From Tetrahymena thermophila SB210 (Eukaryota > Ciliophora > Oligohymenophorea > Hymenostomatida > Tetrahymenidae), in contig NW_002476425.1 in the NCBI RefSeq assembly GCF_000189635.1, positions 62,001 through 126,000 of the forward strand: 64,000 nt of DNA. Reading direction: 5' to 3'. The stretch's first letter is position 1. Each line of letters opens with the position of its first letter. Both the position numbers and the translations under genes were made by a program. A model generated the notes under the pieces. It did no database searches. It saw only the letters and a program-made list of their open reading frames with translations, and was not told the DNA's origin. Positions 34,690 to 48,573 of the stretch are shown one piece after another.

Positions 34690-37600
34690 TCAATTTAACA
34701 CTAAAAATATTATCAATATATATATATTGAACAATTATAAAGTAGAGACTTCTGAGGTAGATGTATTTCCATTGTTGTTAGTATTGACTATATAACATAC
34801 ACCTTAGTAAACAACTCCTGAGCAAGTACAATCAGAATTATTACCTTGAGTAAAACCTTACTATACACAAATGGAATAATTTTTACTTGCACAATTGTTA
34901 ACCCCCTATACAGAGCAATTCAGATTAGTAGGATTCACACAATCATAATTTAAATCACCATTTTAATCCTTAGTAATGCTCTAAATGTAACCAAGATAAA
35001 AACATATTGAGATGCTATTTTAGCAATAATTATTTCCATTATCAAGACAATTAATTTTATACTAGCATTAACCATTGATTGAAGTCCATCCTCTTTCTGT
35101 GCATGTAATTTTACCTTAACCGCAGTAGTTATTTGTGTTATCTTCGCACTCTGCATGAGTCGGGTACTCGTAATGATCATTTACCCATTTATATCCTAAT
35201 GAGTCACAATAAGATGATTTTACTTTATATGTTGGATCACAAAAAAATTAATCTTTATCCATAATTAAACAAGTTTCATCATCCAAACTTTGAGCAAACC
35301 CTGAGAATTAGCATGCCGAACTACAAATTTTACCAGGCTAAACACAAGTATTTACATCTATAAAACAACTTTTTCCATCTTAGGCTACTGAGAACCCTTG
35401 ATTAATGCAGAAAGCTTAATAAGGAAGAGGTAAAGTATTACCAAATCTTGTAGGTGTAGCACATATGGGGTTTTTAAGGCAATCAAATGGTTAAGGTTTT
35501 TCAGGTACATTATTTCGTATTAAATATCCTAGCTCTAGGGCTAGTCCTTGTTAACTTACTTTAAAATCTCCATAGTTATCTTAAGGTAATTAGGTAAACA
35601 ATTGCTTAAGTGGCTTTAGTATAAATCCTACCATCACTTAACAATTAATCGGGACTATTGGTTGATTAAGCTACAGGCAATTTAGGACATTAGGATTCTA
35701 GCAATCACCATTTCCATTAGAAGAGCTAGCAAAATTATAGTACTTTATACATATTGAGTCTTAACTAGAGCACATATTTAAACCTCTTCGAAGACAATAT
35801 TATGATATAAACATTTTATCAGGATTTTAAAAATTCTAAAATCCACATGCGTGATAAAAAGTATCAAGTGTTATACCTAAAGCTGAGCATGTAGATGAGT
35901 CAGGAATTTAGCAACTATTATCTTACCCTAAAATAAAACCGTAGAACTAACAAATATTTGAACAATTAGGTTAGTTTAAGCATTAATTTGCAATATCAAC
36001 AGCATTCATAGCTCTCATCATATGGCAAGCATGGTTATAATTGGAGCCGTCATAGAATTTGCATGTTTATACTTCAGGAATTTTGCAATCTTTAAATCCT
36101 AAAAGAGCGCAGTTTTCAGGACATTTATCTTAGGTACATTTTGAAAATATATAATCTAATGGGTTGTTGAGTTGTATATCACTATATTACATGTAATTAT
36201 TATACTCAATATACTTGGTATAAGAACATGTAATAGAAGTATCAAAAATGTTGCAAAATTTACTGTATGTATCAGTGCAGAAAGAAGTTTATGGTTATGC
36301 AGAACAGTAATCGCTTATTGCATTTTAATTAAATCCAAAGTATGCAAAACAATAATGCAATTGATTATTAGGTGTCTCTAACATATTTTAGCACTAAGTG
36401 TAGTCGCCATTATTTGGAATTACACAGTCATCATTCGTTTTGCTTTTTTCAAGTTTGTAATATCTTAAGCAAATATTATTGCTACTACATTTACCACTAC
36501 CGGGTATAAGACAAGTTTCAATTTAAGGGTATTTGCATGTACCATCTGTATTAGTTACAAATCCAATTAAATTACATACTGATTTATTTGAAGAACAAAT
36601 GGGGTTATTTATGTTTATTTGGGTTATACAATAGCTTAAAGTTATATTGAAATTAAAATAAATTTTCTAATCTAAGTTATTATAAATATCTTAGGAATTT
36701 ACAAAATTCATATTATTGTCTAAAGAAATAAATCCCCCTACCTCACATGCATGATTGATAATATTCTATTTTTTTAGTTAACTGCAGTTTTAAGGTATAA
36801 TACAAGTAGCTTTTTGATTTATAGAAGGATTTGAAAATCCAAACTATTTTTAACAGATTGTAGTAAACTTTTATGAGCATTTTTCTTGCCCCAAGCAATC
36901 GCTAATTATATTTGGTATTCTGCATTTAAAGTTTGAAGGGTCAAAAATAAAACCTGCTTTCCTACAAAAACTTTGAGATCTTTAGCAAAGGTTCTCACCA
37001 TCACATTATTCTAAAGTAGGAATAGTCCATCCTATTATGTTATTAAAAATTAATCCTAAATAATTACCTAAAGAAGTCCTCTGGGAACCAAAATTAGCAT
37101 CTTATTAATTATCTTATTTGTTACATAACTAAGATTAACTTAAACAAATGTTTGTAGGATCCTGACATACATTTGAGCCTTTTGAAATCTAAGTCCATCC
37201 TAATTCTTTACAGATAAATTTATCTGTACTGCATCCATATTGAGATTATTCTGTTGCGTTATCGCAAGCTGAATGAGGAGGAAACAAGCACCTAGAAGTA
37301 GACTATATCAAGTCATACTTAGATATACATGCTTGAGGGCAGTAATTGTATGTATCAGATTTATAGTTAATGCAATCAGTTATCGACAAATTTATGTAGC
37401 ATTTACCTAAAGAATTTAATGCAGAATATCCAAAGGCACCTATCTCAGTTGAGCTAACTTACAAACAAAAACTATTATTAGTTTAGCAGTTATAATTTTA
37501 ATGACAATTAAAAGTACAAGTCTATGTGTCGCTATTATAAATAAAATTAAATTGTTAAACACAAAGGCTATTTGGTCCATTACAATAAGTAGCATAATTT

Positions 37601-38169
37601 GCAGGTTATAAACAATCTCTTGCTTCGAGCTTTCTACAAGTACCATCACCACGATCTATAAACCCATAACTTCTACAGATAGAATCAATATAAAAAGAAC
37701 TACAGAGAGGTTTATCTAAACAATTTATTGCTTGGTCTGTTGATACTCTAATGCAATTTTGTTTTTTTTTTTGTTAATAATATCCTAAAGCTTAGCAAAT
37801 AGGGTTGGAATTACATTATTTTATACAGTTAAAGCTAGGTAAATCTTAGGGTATTTGACAGGTAAAATCAGTTGAACTCTTTGGAACTAAATTTCTTTCT
37901 ATAGTACATACACTATCTTGAAAGCAATTCTATTCTGCTGAATTTAAACATGCTGCATAAGAAGGTTATTAGCATTATCCAGTCGGGGAAGATCTAATAT
38001 AACCATAAGAACTACAAGCATTGAATCCCATCATACATCTGTAATCTTAAAAGCAATATGATGAATACTAGTCTCTCTAAACAACTAATTTATCATATTG
38101 ATCTGAATTCTATAAATAACATTTTTCTATTATGAATAAAAATAAAATAATACTACAAAATTAATTCAT
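34690..38169 (-). CDS. Large cysteine-rich secreted/GPI-type protein, tandem copy A, 1159 aa
   Basis: A single uninterrupted frame of 1160 codons, ATG 38169 to TGA 34690. The N-terminus (MNQFCSIILFLFIIEKCY) is a signal peptide and the C-terminus (LQLFNIYILIIFLVLN) a hydrophobic tail without a cytosolic part, as in GPI-anchored proteins. Between them lie many cysteines in modules of roughly 40-60 residues: a Cys, a hydrophobic xxLGF/xxFGF segment, a second Cys and a Pro/Asn loop (such as FCRKAGFIFDPSNFKC and CNLIGFVTNTDGTC). The conserved landmark EYPTHAECEDN occurs near the C-terminus. Copies B and C follow at 4.2-kb spacing in the same orientation. The family is not recognised; a surface antigen or adhesin is the natural inference. 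The gene is intronless, unlike the 14.8-kb cysteine-rich gene. Confidence 0.85.
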
Positions 38170-38952
38170 TTCGGCTTTTAAATTGATTAAATTTTTTATA
38201 GGATTAGTTTCTTTTTTTTTCTTTTCTTTTAATTTCACTTTTCAAATATAAATGCCAAAAAAAAATTTATGTTTTTTATTAAATAATTTACTAATTGATT
38301 TTTAATTATACTACTATTTTTTTAATGCATTTTATAGTTTAGCATAAATAAGTAATAACTAAGAAGCCATTTTAGAATACTCGAGCAACTAAATAGTTAA
38401 GCATATAAACTCAATAATTTTACAACTACTTTTACTATTCAATTTTAGCTAACTTACATAAGGTTTTACATTTTTTAAAAAAATTTAATTTTATAAAGAT
38501 ATAATGATTAATGAAATGATTATAAATTATTGAATCTATCTTTTTATCATAGCAAAAACGTTTTTTTAACTTGCATGTGAAAAACTATAATTTATGGAAT
38601 ATTTTTTTGAAATTAATTAAAAAATAAAATTTAGCTTAAACAATATCTTATTTATTAAATAATAATAATAAATTTAAATTAAATTTATTTATTTTCTCCT
38701 TTCAAAATTATAGCAATTTTGTATGTTAATTGGGTATCCAAAATTTTAAAATACTAGTCTTTTTATGTGCAATTTTTATTATATTTAATATATAAATATA
38801 TGAACTAAAATTGGTTTATCCTGACATTTAATTTAAATAAATAATAAATTTTTAGGAATTTAGAATAAAAAAACTAAATAATTTTATGAATACTTAAAAG
38901 GAAAAATAAAACTAAATTAAAAAATTTTAAAAACTAAACAAAGATAAAGCTT
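38170..38952. other. Intergenic spacer between tandem copies A and B
   Basis: AT-rich DNA of about 0.78 kb holding the promoter of copy A. Similarity to the spacer of the next pair was not obvious by eye, in contrast to the genes themselves. Confidence 0.55.
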
Positions 38953-41900
38953 TCACTTTAACACTAAAAAAATGATAGATAAATATAAAATAGTTAATTT
39001 TAAGAAAGAGGCTTAACTAGTAGTTATATTTCCTTAGTTGCGATTAATTACTATATAACAAGCACCTTGATAAACTTACCCTGAGCAAATACAATCAGAA
39101 TTATTACCTTGAGCAAATGCTTACTAAACACAAATAGAATATTTTTTACTTGCACAATTTTTAACACCTTATACTGTGCAGTCTAAATTATTAGGGATTG
39201 TACAATCGTAATAAAGTTATTTATTTTCATCTTAATTAATTTACTAAATAAATCCAAGATAGTAACAAATCGAAATACTATTTTAACAATAATTACTGAA
39301 CTTATCAAGGCAATTTATTTTATATTCGCATTAACCATTAACTGAAGTCCATCCTCTTTCTGTACATGTAATTTTACCTTAACCACAATAGCCATTTGTG
39401 TTATCTTCACATTCTGCATGAGTCGGGTACTCGTAATGATCATTTACCCATTTATATCCTAGTGAGTCACAATAAGATGATTTTACTTTATATGTTGAAT
39501 CACAATAAAATTAATCTTTATCCATAATTAAGCAAGTTTAGTCAGTTTTATTTTTCTGTGCAAATCCTGAGAATTAACATGCTATACTGCAAGCTTAGCC
39601 TGGTTTAACGCAAGTATTTACATCAACAAAACAACTTTTACCATCTTAGGCTACTGAGAATCCTTAATTTATACAGAAAGTTTAATAGGGCGCAGGAGAA
39701 GCACTACCAAATCTTTTTGGTGTAGCACATATGGGGTTTTTAAGACAATCAAATGGTTCAGGAGTTTTAGGCTTTTAGTCGCTATTTAATAATAATCCTA
39801 GCTCTAGAGCTAGACCTATTTAATCTTGATTTAAATTTTCATAATCCTCTTTAGCCAAATAGATAAATAATTGTTTAACTGGTTTTAATACAAAACCTAC
39901 CATAACTTAGCATTTAATAGGAATTATATTTTAATTAAGATTCAGACAACTAAGGACATTAGGATTCTAGCAATCACCACTACCATCAGAAGAGCTAGCA
40001 AAATTGTAGTACTTTATGCATATTGAATCTTAACTAGAACACATATTTAAACCTCTTCTAAGACAGTATTATGATATAAACATTTTATCAGGATTTTAAA
40101 AATTCTAAAATCCACATGCATGATAAAAAGCATCAAGCGTTTTACCTAAAGCTGAACATGTAGCTGAGTCGGGAATTTAGCAGCTATTATCTTACCCCAA
40201 AATAAAACCATAGAACTAACAAATATTTGAGCAATTAGGCTAGTTTAAGCATTAATTAGCGACATCAACTGCATTCATAGCTCTCATCAAATGGCAAGCG
40301 TGGTTATAATTTTAGCCATCATACAAACTGCAAGTTGAATAATCAGGAATTTTGCAGTTTTTAAACCCTAGTAGATTGCATTTTTCCGAACACTAATCAA
40401 TAGTACATTTCGAAAATATATAATCAAAAGGATTGCCTTATTCAATATCACCATATTATATGTAATTATTATATTAAACATAAGTGGTATAAGTACAAGG
40501 AGTAGAAGTATCAAAAATGTTGCAAAATTGACTGTATGTTCCTGTACAAAAAGTATTTGATGGTTCTGAAGAACATAACGTGCTTGCTGGAGTGTATTTA
40601 AATCCAAAGTATGTTTAGCAATAGTGCAATTGAATTCTAGGCGTCTCTAATAAGTACTAACATTTGGTATAATCACCATTTTTTGGAATAACGCAATCAT
40701 TGCTAGTTTTACTTTTTTCAAGTTTAAAATATCTTAAACATATATTATTTTGACTACAATTACCGCTCCCTGGTATGAGACAAAAGTCAATTTCTGGATA
40801 TTAACAAGTTCCATCTTTATTAGCCTTGAATCCTATCAAATTACATACTGATGTACCTGAAGAACAAACAGCATTATTAATTTTTATTTAAGTTAAGCAA
40901 TAACTTAAAGTGATATTATAATTAAGATCAATATTGATATTCAAGTTATTATAAATATCTTTTGAATCTATGAAATACATATTATTATCTAAAGAAATAA
41001 ATCCTCCTATTTCACACGCGTGATTGACTATATTTTATTTTTTTAATTAGCTACAATTTTAAGGGATTATGCATTTAGATTATTAGTTAATAGAAGGATT
41101 TGAAAATCCATATTATTTTTTACATATTGTCATAAATTTATCTGAGCATTTTTCTTGCCCCAAACAATCTTTTAATATATCTGGAACTGAACAATTATTA
41201 GTTAAAGGATTTAAAATAAAACCAGCTTTTCTGCAAAAACTTTGAGGTCTTTAACAAAGGTTCTAACCATTGCAATAATCTAAATCAGGAATCTTCCAAC
41301 CAACAATAATATCCTAAACTAATCCTAAATAATTTCCTAAACTAGTATTTTAAGCTTTGATTGTATACTATTAGCTATCTTACTAATTGCATAACAAATA
41401 TTAGCTTAAACAAGTGTTAGTAGGATCTTAACATTCATTTGAGCCTTTTTAAGTTTAAGTCCATCCCAAATATTAACAAAGATATTTATCTGTACTGCAT
41501 CCATATTTAGAGTATTATGTTGCATTATCGCAGTCTGAGTGAGAGGGTAATAAACATCCATTTTGTGACTATATTAAATTATATTTAATAATACATGCTT
41601 AAGGACAATAAACATATTATGTAGATTTATATTTAATACAATCGTTTATAGACAAATCTACGTAGCATTTGCCTTAAGAATTTAATTTAGAATATCCAAA
41701 AGCACCTAACTCACTTGAGTTTATTTTCAAGCAAAAACTACCATCTAGGCAGTTAAAATTTTAAAGACAATCAAAAGTACAAGTCTATTTGCTGTTATCA
41801 TATACAAATTTGTATTTTTAAACGCAAGTACTGTTAGATCCATTACAATAAGTGTTTATATTTTGAGGTGATAAATTTAAACAATCGCTTGCTTAAAGTT

Positions 41901-42429
41901 CTAAACATTTGCCTTTACTATCACCTATATATCCAGAACTTTTACAAATTGAATCAATATATGAAGCGCTACAAACCGGACTATTTAAACAATCCTTTTG
42001 TTTATCACTTATTTTTAGGCAGCTGCCTCCTGATGAATAATATCCTAAAGTTTGGCAAATAGGTAATGCTGCACAATTAGATGGACAACCAAAATCAGAC
42101 AAATCACTGGGTATTTAACAGGTAAAATTAGTATTACTTTTTGGAATTAGTTTCATTTCAACAACACACACACTATCATTAAAGCAATTTTATTGCGTTT
42201 AATCTAAACATGCTTAGTAGGTAGGCATTTAACATTATCCACTAGTTGTAAATCTAATATAACCATAAGAACTACAAGAATTAAAACCCATCATACACCT
42301 ATAATCATTTTAGCAATAAACTGAATATTATGATCTATCTATGACTAAGTTATCATATTGATCAGAATTCTATTAAATACTTTTTTTTGTTAGAAATAAA
42401 AGCAAATAAACAATACTTAATTATATCAT
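38953..42429 (-). CDS. Large cysteine-rich secreted/GPI-type protein, tandem copy B, 1158 aa
   Basis: An intronless frame of 1159 codons, ATG 42429 to TGA 38953. The signal peptide reads MIQLSIVYLLLFLT and the C-terminal tail LKLTILYLSIIFLVLK. It aligns with copy A along its whole length at the DNA level; stretches such as the EYPTHAECEDN block are nearly identical. By eye, A and B are closer to each other than to C. Divergence is spread over the gene, with point changes in the loops between conserved cysteines, as expected for paralogues kept as functional genes. The N-terminal start is chosen because it opens the hydrophobic signal and corresponds in position to the start of copy A. Its function is the same unknown surface role as copy A. 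Confidence 0.85.
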
Positions 42430-43054
42430 TCTTATTCTCTTTACTTGTTTTATCCTCGATTGATTTGTTAATTAATTTCTTAATACCTACTTTTTATTTA
42501 TATAAATATTTTTATTCAATTAAATTTAGAAAAAAAACGTGTAAATTAAAATTTAGAAAGCAACATTCTTTCTATTTGTGTATAACGAAATGCTCAATTA
42601 TAAAGTAATTTTTTTTAAGTCTTTTAAAAGAAATAATTGAAGAATATATTCAAATTTGATTTCGTATTTACAATAATATAAGAATATAAAAAATAAAGTA
42701 CAATAATAATACAATGATACAAACATTATACCATAAATAAATTTTTTATTATTATAGGAGTAAATTTTGTTATTTTAGATACTTAATGTAATTCCTTTTA
42801 GATAGTTTGTTTAGCGCCTGAAATTCTTCTTAGTTTTTTAAGAACTTATTTTCTCTTTTAAACGTTTTTTTGTAAAAATTGTTATTATTTTAAATTAGAG
42901 GATTAATAGTGCATCCAACAACAAAAATATTATTTGATAAAATAAGTTAAATATTTTATTATTTTTAAACTAAGATTAAAACCAAATTAAAGTATGAATA
43001 ATTAAAAACATCAGAGTAAACATAAATTTTTTATTGTTAATTAGTTAATTAATA
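42430..43054. other. Intergenic spacer between tandem copies B and C
   Basis: AT-rich spacer of about 0.6 kb with the promoter region of copy B. A 73-codon standard-code frame here ends at TAA and has no protein-like composition. Confidence 0.55.
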
Positions 43055-46000
43055 TCATTTTATTTTCATGAAAAATACTAAAAAAATAGTTAACAGTTAA
43101 AAGATGTTGAATTATAAAATAGAGGCCTTAGTAGATATATTTCCTTGGTTATTTGTATTAATTATATAACAAATACCTTAGTAAACAATTCCTGAACATG
43201 TACATTCAGAATTACTACCTTAAGCAAATCCTTGCTAAACACAAATGGAATAATTTTTACTTGCACAGTTTTTAGCTCCTTATTATGAACAGTTAAGATT
43301 ACTGGGTACAACACAGTCGTAGTTATATTGGAATAAAATTGGATCGTAGCTAGCACTCTAAACATAGCCAAGATAGTAACAAATGGAAATGCCATTCTGG
43401 CAATAATTATTTCCTTAATCAAGACAATTTATATTATATTAGCATTTTCCATTAACTGATGTCCATCCTCTTACAGTGCATACAATTTTACCTTCACTAC
43501 AATAACCATTACTGTTATCTTCACATTCTGCATGAGTAGGATATTCATAATGATCAGTAACCCATTTATATCCTAATGAGTCACAATAAGTAGATTTTGT
43601 TTTATATGTTTTATCACAGTAAAATTAATCTTTATCCATTATTAAGCATGCGCTATTTATATGAGGATCTATATTTTATGCAAATCCTGAAAAAGTGCAA
43701 GCTTCGCTACAAGATCCACTTTATTTCACACATGTATTAACATCTAGAAAACAACTTTATCCATCTTTATCTTATTAAAATCCTTTAGCTATGCAATAAG
43801 TTTAGTAGGGTAATGGAAAATTATTACCAAATCTTGTTGGTGTGGCGCAAAGAGGCTTTTTAATGCAATCAAATGGCTCAGGAACTATAACTAAGTTATC
43901 ATTAGTAATTAAAAGACCCAATTCCTAGGCTAAACCCTTTTAATTAGATTATAAATGACCGTACTCATCTAAAGTTAAACTGACTAATAATGCATTTACT
44001 GGTTTTAATAAAAATTCCATCATAACGAAACAGTTAATTGGAATTACCCCATTAAGATTAAGGCAATTTTGATAATTAGGTATCTAACAGTCACCACTTC
44101 CATCATATGAACTAGCAAAATTGTAATATTTTATACAGATAGAATCTTAATTAGAACACATTTATTTTTGAAGACAGTATTATGATATGAACATTTTAGA
44201 AGTTTAGTAGTTCTAAAACCCACAAGCATGATAAAAAGTGTCTATTATTTTTTCTAAATTTGAACAAGTATCTGTGTCTGGAATTTAACAACTCTGATCA
44301 GACCCCAAGATAAAGCCATAGAAAATGCACACGTTAGAACAATTAGGTTTATTCAAACATAAATTTGCTAAATCTACAGGATTCATACTTCTGCTAATAT
44401 GACAAGCATGATTATAATTTGTACCATCATAAAAACCACAAGTTCCTGGTAATTAGCCATTTATAAATCCTAGTTTTTAGCAAGGTAAAGAGTTAGCTGA
44501 AGTACATGAACTAAAAATGAAATCAATAGGATTTTTTGATTATATTGATTTATATTAAAAATATGAGTTATATTAATTATAGCTTTAATAAGAGCATGTA
44601 CTTTAAGTAAAAATGTCACAATATTGCTTTTTAAACGTATTTTAGCAATAAGTATCATTAGGATTTTCTTTAGTGCAGTATTTATATACATTTTTTTATG
44701 TATATCCAAAATATGAAATACAGTAATGATAGATATTGGTTAGTGTCTCAAAAAGATATTGACATTATTTATAATCACCTCCATTAGGAAGAACACAATC
44801 ACTACTTGTTTAGCTTTATTAGAACTTGTAGTATCTCAAGCAAATATTATTTTTACTGCATTTACCGCTACCAGATACAAGGCAAGTTTCAACTTATGGA
44901 AAATAGCAAGTTCCATCCTTGTTTGCTTAAAACCCAATTTAATTACATACAGATGTACCTGATGAGCAAATTGGATTATTTATATTAACTTGGTTTATGC
45001 AATAGTTTAAAATTATTTTGTAATTTGTGTTTATATTCATATCTAAGTTATTATAGATTTCTTTTGAATTAACAAAAAACATATTTGCATCTAAAGAAAT
45101 AAATCCACCCAATTCGCATGCATGAGAATTGATAGCTAATTTTTTTAATTAATTGCAATTATTAGGAATAATGCATGTTGATTATTAATTAATTTAGGGA
45201 TTAGAAAATTAATATTCCGTTTGGCAGATTGTTTAAAATTTTTATGAGCATTTTTGTTATCCCAAACATTCTTGAATTATATTTGGTTTCTTACATAATA
45301 ATGTGAGAGGATCAAGATCAAAACCTGCTTTTCTGCAAAAACTTTGAGGTCTTTAGCATAGATTCTGATTCACACACTAGTCTAAGGTAGGAACTGTCCA
45401 TCCAATAGAATCATTTAAAATTAAACCTAAATAGTTTCCCAAAGATGTTTTGATATAAGACCCAGATATTTTCTAGCTATCTTAAGTATTGCATAAAGAA
45501 AACTAACTCATGCAAATATTCATAGGATCTTAGCATTAATTTGAACCTTTCGTTACCTAAGTCCATCCCATAGCAATACAAAGTTATTTGTCAGTGCTGC
45601 ATCCATATTGAGATATCTCTGTTGCATTATCACATGCAGAGTGAGGAGGAAACTCACATCCAATAGAGGATTCTAATAGCATGTATTTAGATTTACAAGC
45701 TACAGGGCAACCTTAATAATCAGCAGCTTTAATATTGATACAATCACTAATACTTAAGTTAATGTAACATTTTCCAAGAGAATTCAAAGAGGAATATCCA
45801 AAAGCTGGAGAGTTTATTTGCAAGCAAAAGCTATCTTATTTGCAATTATAACCCTAAAGACAATCAAAAGTACAGGTCTATGAATTGCTATCATAAGTAA
45901 ATTTTAGAGTTTTAACACAGTAGGTATTAGGACCATTGCAAATGTTAATATTTTCAGGATTTAAGCAATCACTAGCTTATATTTTTTTGCAATTACCATC

Positions 46001-46531
46001 ATTTACATCATTAATAAACCCAAAATTTCTACATATTGAATCTATATATTCAACGCCACAAAGAGGCTTTCCTAAGCAATCTGTTTCTTAATTGGTTGTT
46101 ACCTTTGCACATGGAGGCGTAGGAGTAGGAGTCTATGTTTGATAGTAATATCCAAATAGATTACAAACTAAATTATTTTGACAATCATTACTACAGTCAA
46201 TTTTAAAAGAATTTTCTTAAGGTAATTAGCAACTTAAGTTTGTGCTACTTATAGGTAGCAAGTTCATTTCTAAAACGCATACACTATTTTAAAAACAATT
46301 CTATTATGTTTGATCTAAACATTATTATGCAGTAGGTAAAGAGCATGCTCCTTATGTGCTTGATCTAACATACCCTTATGAAATGCAAGAATTAAATCCC
46401 ATCAGGCACCTATAATCTAATTCGCAAAATTAAAAATAATCTTTTCTATCTATGACTAGATTTTCATATGGATCTGATATGCAATTACATATAAAATAAA
46501 TAAGTAAAATAATTATATGCTGCTTCTTCAT
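43055..46531 (-). CDS. Large cysteine-rich secreted/GPI-type protein, tandem copy C, 1158 aa
   Basis: An intronless frame of 1159 codons, ATG 46531 to TGA 43055. It has the clearest signal peptide of the three (MKKQHIIILLIYFICNCIS) and a C-terminal hydrophobic stretch (FNIFQLLTIFLVFFMKIK). It is colinear with copies A and B, keeping the cysteine framework and the EYPTHAECEDN landmark, but it is the most divergent. A proline/threonine-containing insertion (AHGGVGVGV-like coding, near 46100-46140) and several changed loops distinguish it. The equal lengths (1158-1159 aa) argue that the module number is constrained. Being at the upstream end of the array and most divergent, it is probably the oldest split. 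No family was recognised. Confidence 0.85.
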
Positions 46532-47124
46532 CTTAACTCTTCTTGAAACGCTAAAGAAAGGAGATAGCTTAAATACCTACTTTTATTTGCTTTTTAATTA
46601 AATTGACTTTCTGTAAAGTATATATTTTTAGATATAATTCTGTTTTAAATAACAATATTTTATTTTTTTGCGTTTTAAGATTTTTGATAAAAAAATAGGA
46701 TTAACAAAATGTATGTAAATTTAAATTCTATTTATATTTATTCAGGAAAAACTCATAATAAATTCAAAACAATACATATTATAATAATTTCTTGATATTT
46801 ATCTACATCTACTAACTCTTTGAGGAAAGTTTATTTTTTATATACCCTCATCGAATATAAATTAATGTAAATTTTTTAAAAATTATATTATATTTTAAAT
46901 AGTAAAATTTAAAAAATTTGATAAAAAATTCAATGTATTTAATAGATTTAAAATGTACTATAATATATATAAATAAAAATCTTTTATAAATATTTTCATC
47001 ATATAAAAATAATATTAAAAAATAAATTCACTTAGTTATAATAGAGCATGCTAACGAACTATAATATTTTTAATTAAAAAATAAAATGTGCAATAGTAAA
47101 TAAATTTATAGATTTTAATCAAGA
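46532..47124. other. Intergenic spacer
   Basis: AT-rich DNA between copy C and the kinase gene; no gene seen. It should include the promoter of copy C. Confidence 0.55.
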
Positions 47125-48573
47125 TCATTAACCATTCGATGTAGGCTTATTTAAAGTTATATTATTTATTTCGTAATTGCCTTTTCCTATTGCTGAAAGA
47201 ACAAGCTTTTTGAATCTTTCGAACCACTATGTTTCCTATTAAATTAAAACATTTTAGCTTTCATTGAAATAAAAGGATAAATATGAATCCTCAGGATTAA
47301 ACAAAATAATAACATTCTTCTCCTTTTGTATATCATTTACAACAAGTTGTTATTATTAACCTTCCTACTAATTGATTTCATTGAAGTTGTAGATTTGTTC
47401 TTTATAAAAAACTTTAAAATCAAATTCGAGTAAGTCTTTTTCTTTATTTTCAGTAAAATTTAATACTAAGTTATCAAATATGCTCTTATCATTTTATAAT
47501 TCAAACAGAATATCTTTTAGTTAATTCTGGTTTTATAATGTTATGAAGACACTGTTAGGAAAATCATATGTTTCAATAAGTAAATACCTCATAAAATCTT
47601 CATCTACATCTAAATCAAATATTATTTTGATAATCTCCTGGCAAATAATATCATAATTTTGATGTGGTCTGTAAAAATAATTCATTACAGAATAAGAATC
47701 CTGATCGAGATTTTAAATTGGTATTTTAAGGATGCTAAATATCTAGTAGTAGCAGCAAAAAAGAGAGTAGAAATCTAGTCTTTTAGCATTAATAGTATGA
47801 TCAGGAGTGTGAATTTCACATGTAATTGGCGAAGTTATTTAAATTTCAGGAGGAAAGTGTTTTCCAGAAATTAATGTATTATCGATTATTGCATTTTGAT
47901 TATTTTTAGTATGATTAAAGTCATTAATAAAGATTTAAAGTGTTTCTTTATCTTGATTAATGTTAACCAAAAAGTTATCCAATGAAATATCACAGTGTAT
48001 CAAACCATTTTAATGAAGATGGTAGACGCATAAAAAAATTTTAGCAAATATGACTTTTGCAAGGTAAATTTTTTCTTCGTTTGTAAAATCATTGTTATCT
48101 GCAGTGTCTTAGAGGTATTGTACTAGATTAACATCATATACATCCATTATTAAAGCAAGTCTTTACTTATCTTCAATAAAGAGATCATTTCTAAATCTAT
48201 ATCCTTATGGTACTACAGATTGCTGATCTTTGAGTAAGAAGCAAAAAAATTTGTGCTATTTTTCATTCAGAAAAGGTATTACAGGTAAGCCGCCAGGTAG
48301 ATTATTGATGATATTTTGTTCTGTGTTAAAATAATCTTCGTTTTCGTACAATTTAATTGCTTATAGTTTTTCTACTTCGAAATCATAAACTTTCAAGACT
48401 TTACCAGCAGATCCTTTTCCCAGAGAATGCTTCATATTCAAGTTGAGATAATCGCTAATATCTAAAATAGTCTTTTTCGTAGGTTGGACGGTTCTATCTC
48501 CTTATTAATTAAATTAGTTTGCTTATTCTTATATCCTTTGATAATTTACTGATTTTGATTATTTAGGAATCAT
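47125..48573 (-). CDS. Divergent protein kinase, 482 aa
   Basis: An intronless frame, ATG 48573 to TGA 47125. Kinase subdomains are visible in order: the Gly-rich loop GKGSAGKVLKVY (residues 52-63), the ATP-binding Lys74 in QAIKLYE, a catalytic loop HCDISLDNFLV (193-203) with the base Asp195 and Asn200, a metal-binding Asp218 in INDFNHTK, and a PPEI (241-244) in place of APE. So the canonical HRD is HCD and DFG is DFN. The key Lys, Asp, Asn and Asp are retained, so phosphotransfer is still plausible, but loss of the HRD arginine and DFG glycine suggests unusual activation-loop control. The first ~40 residues are Gln-rich. The C-terminal ~180 residues match no recognised domain. The protein is presumably cytosolic; its substrate is unknown. 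Confidence 0.88.

Noticed and set aside
34950..35180. A 76-codon minus-strand frame in the first tandem gene, and similar ones at 37440-37652, 40368-40607, 43162-43422 and 44470-44709
   Set aside because: All lie in a different frame from the 1158-residue proteins and lack their cysteine pattern.
44759..44988. Two overlapping plus-strand standard-code frames
   Set aside because: They are shadows of the third tandem surface-protein gene on the opposite strand.
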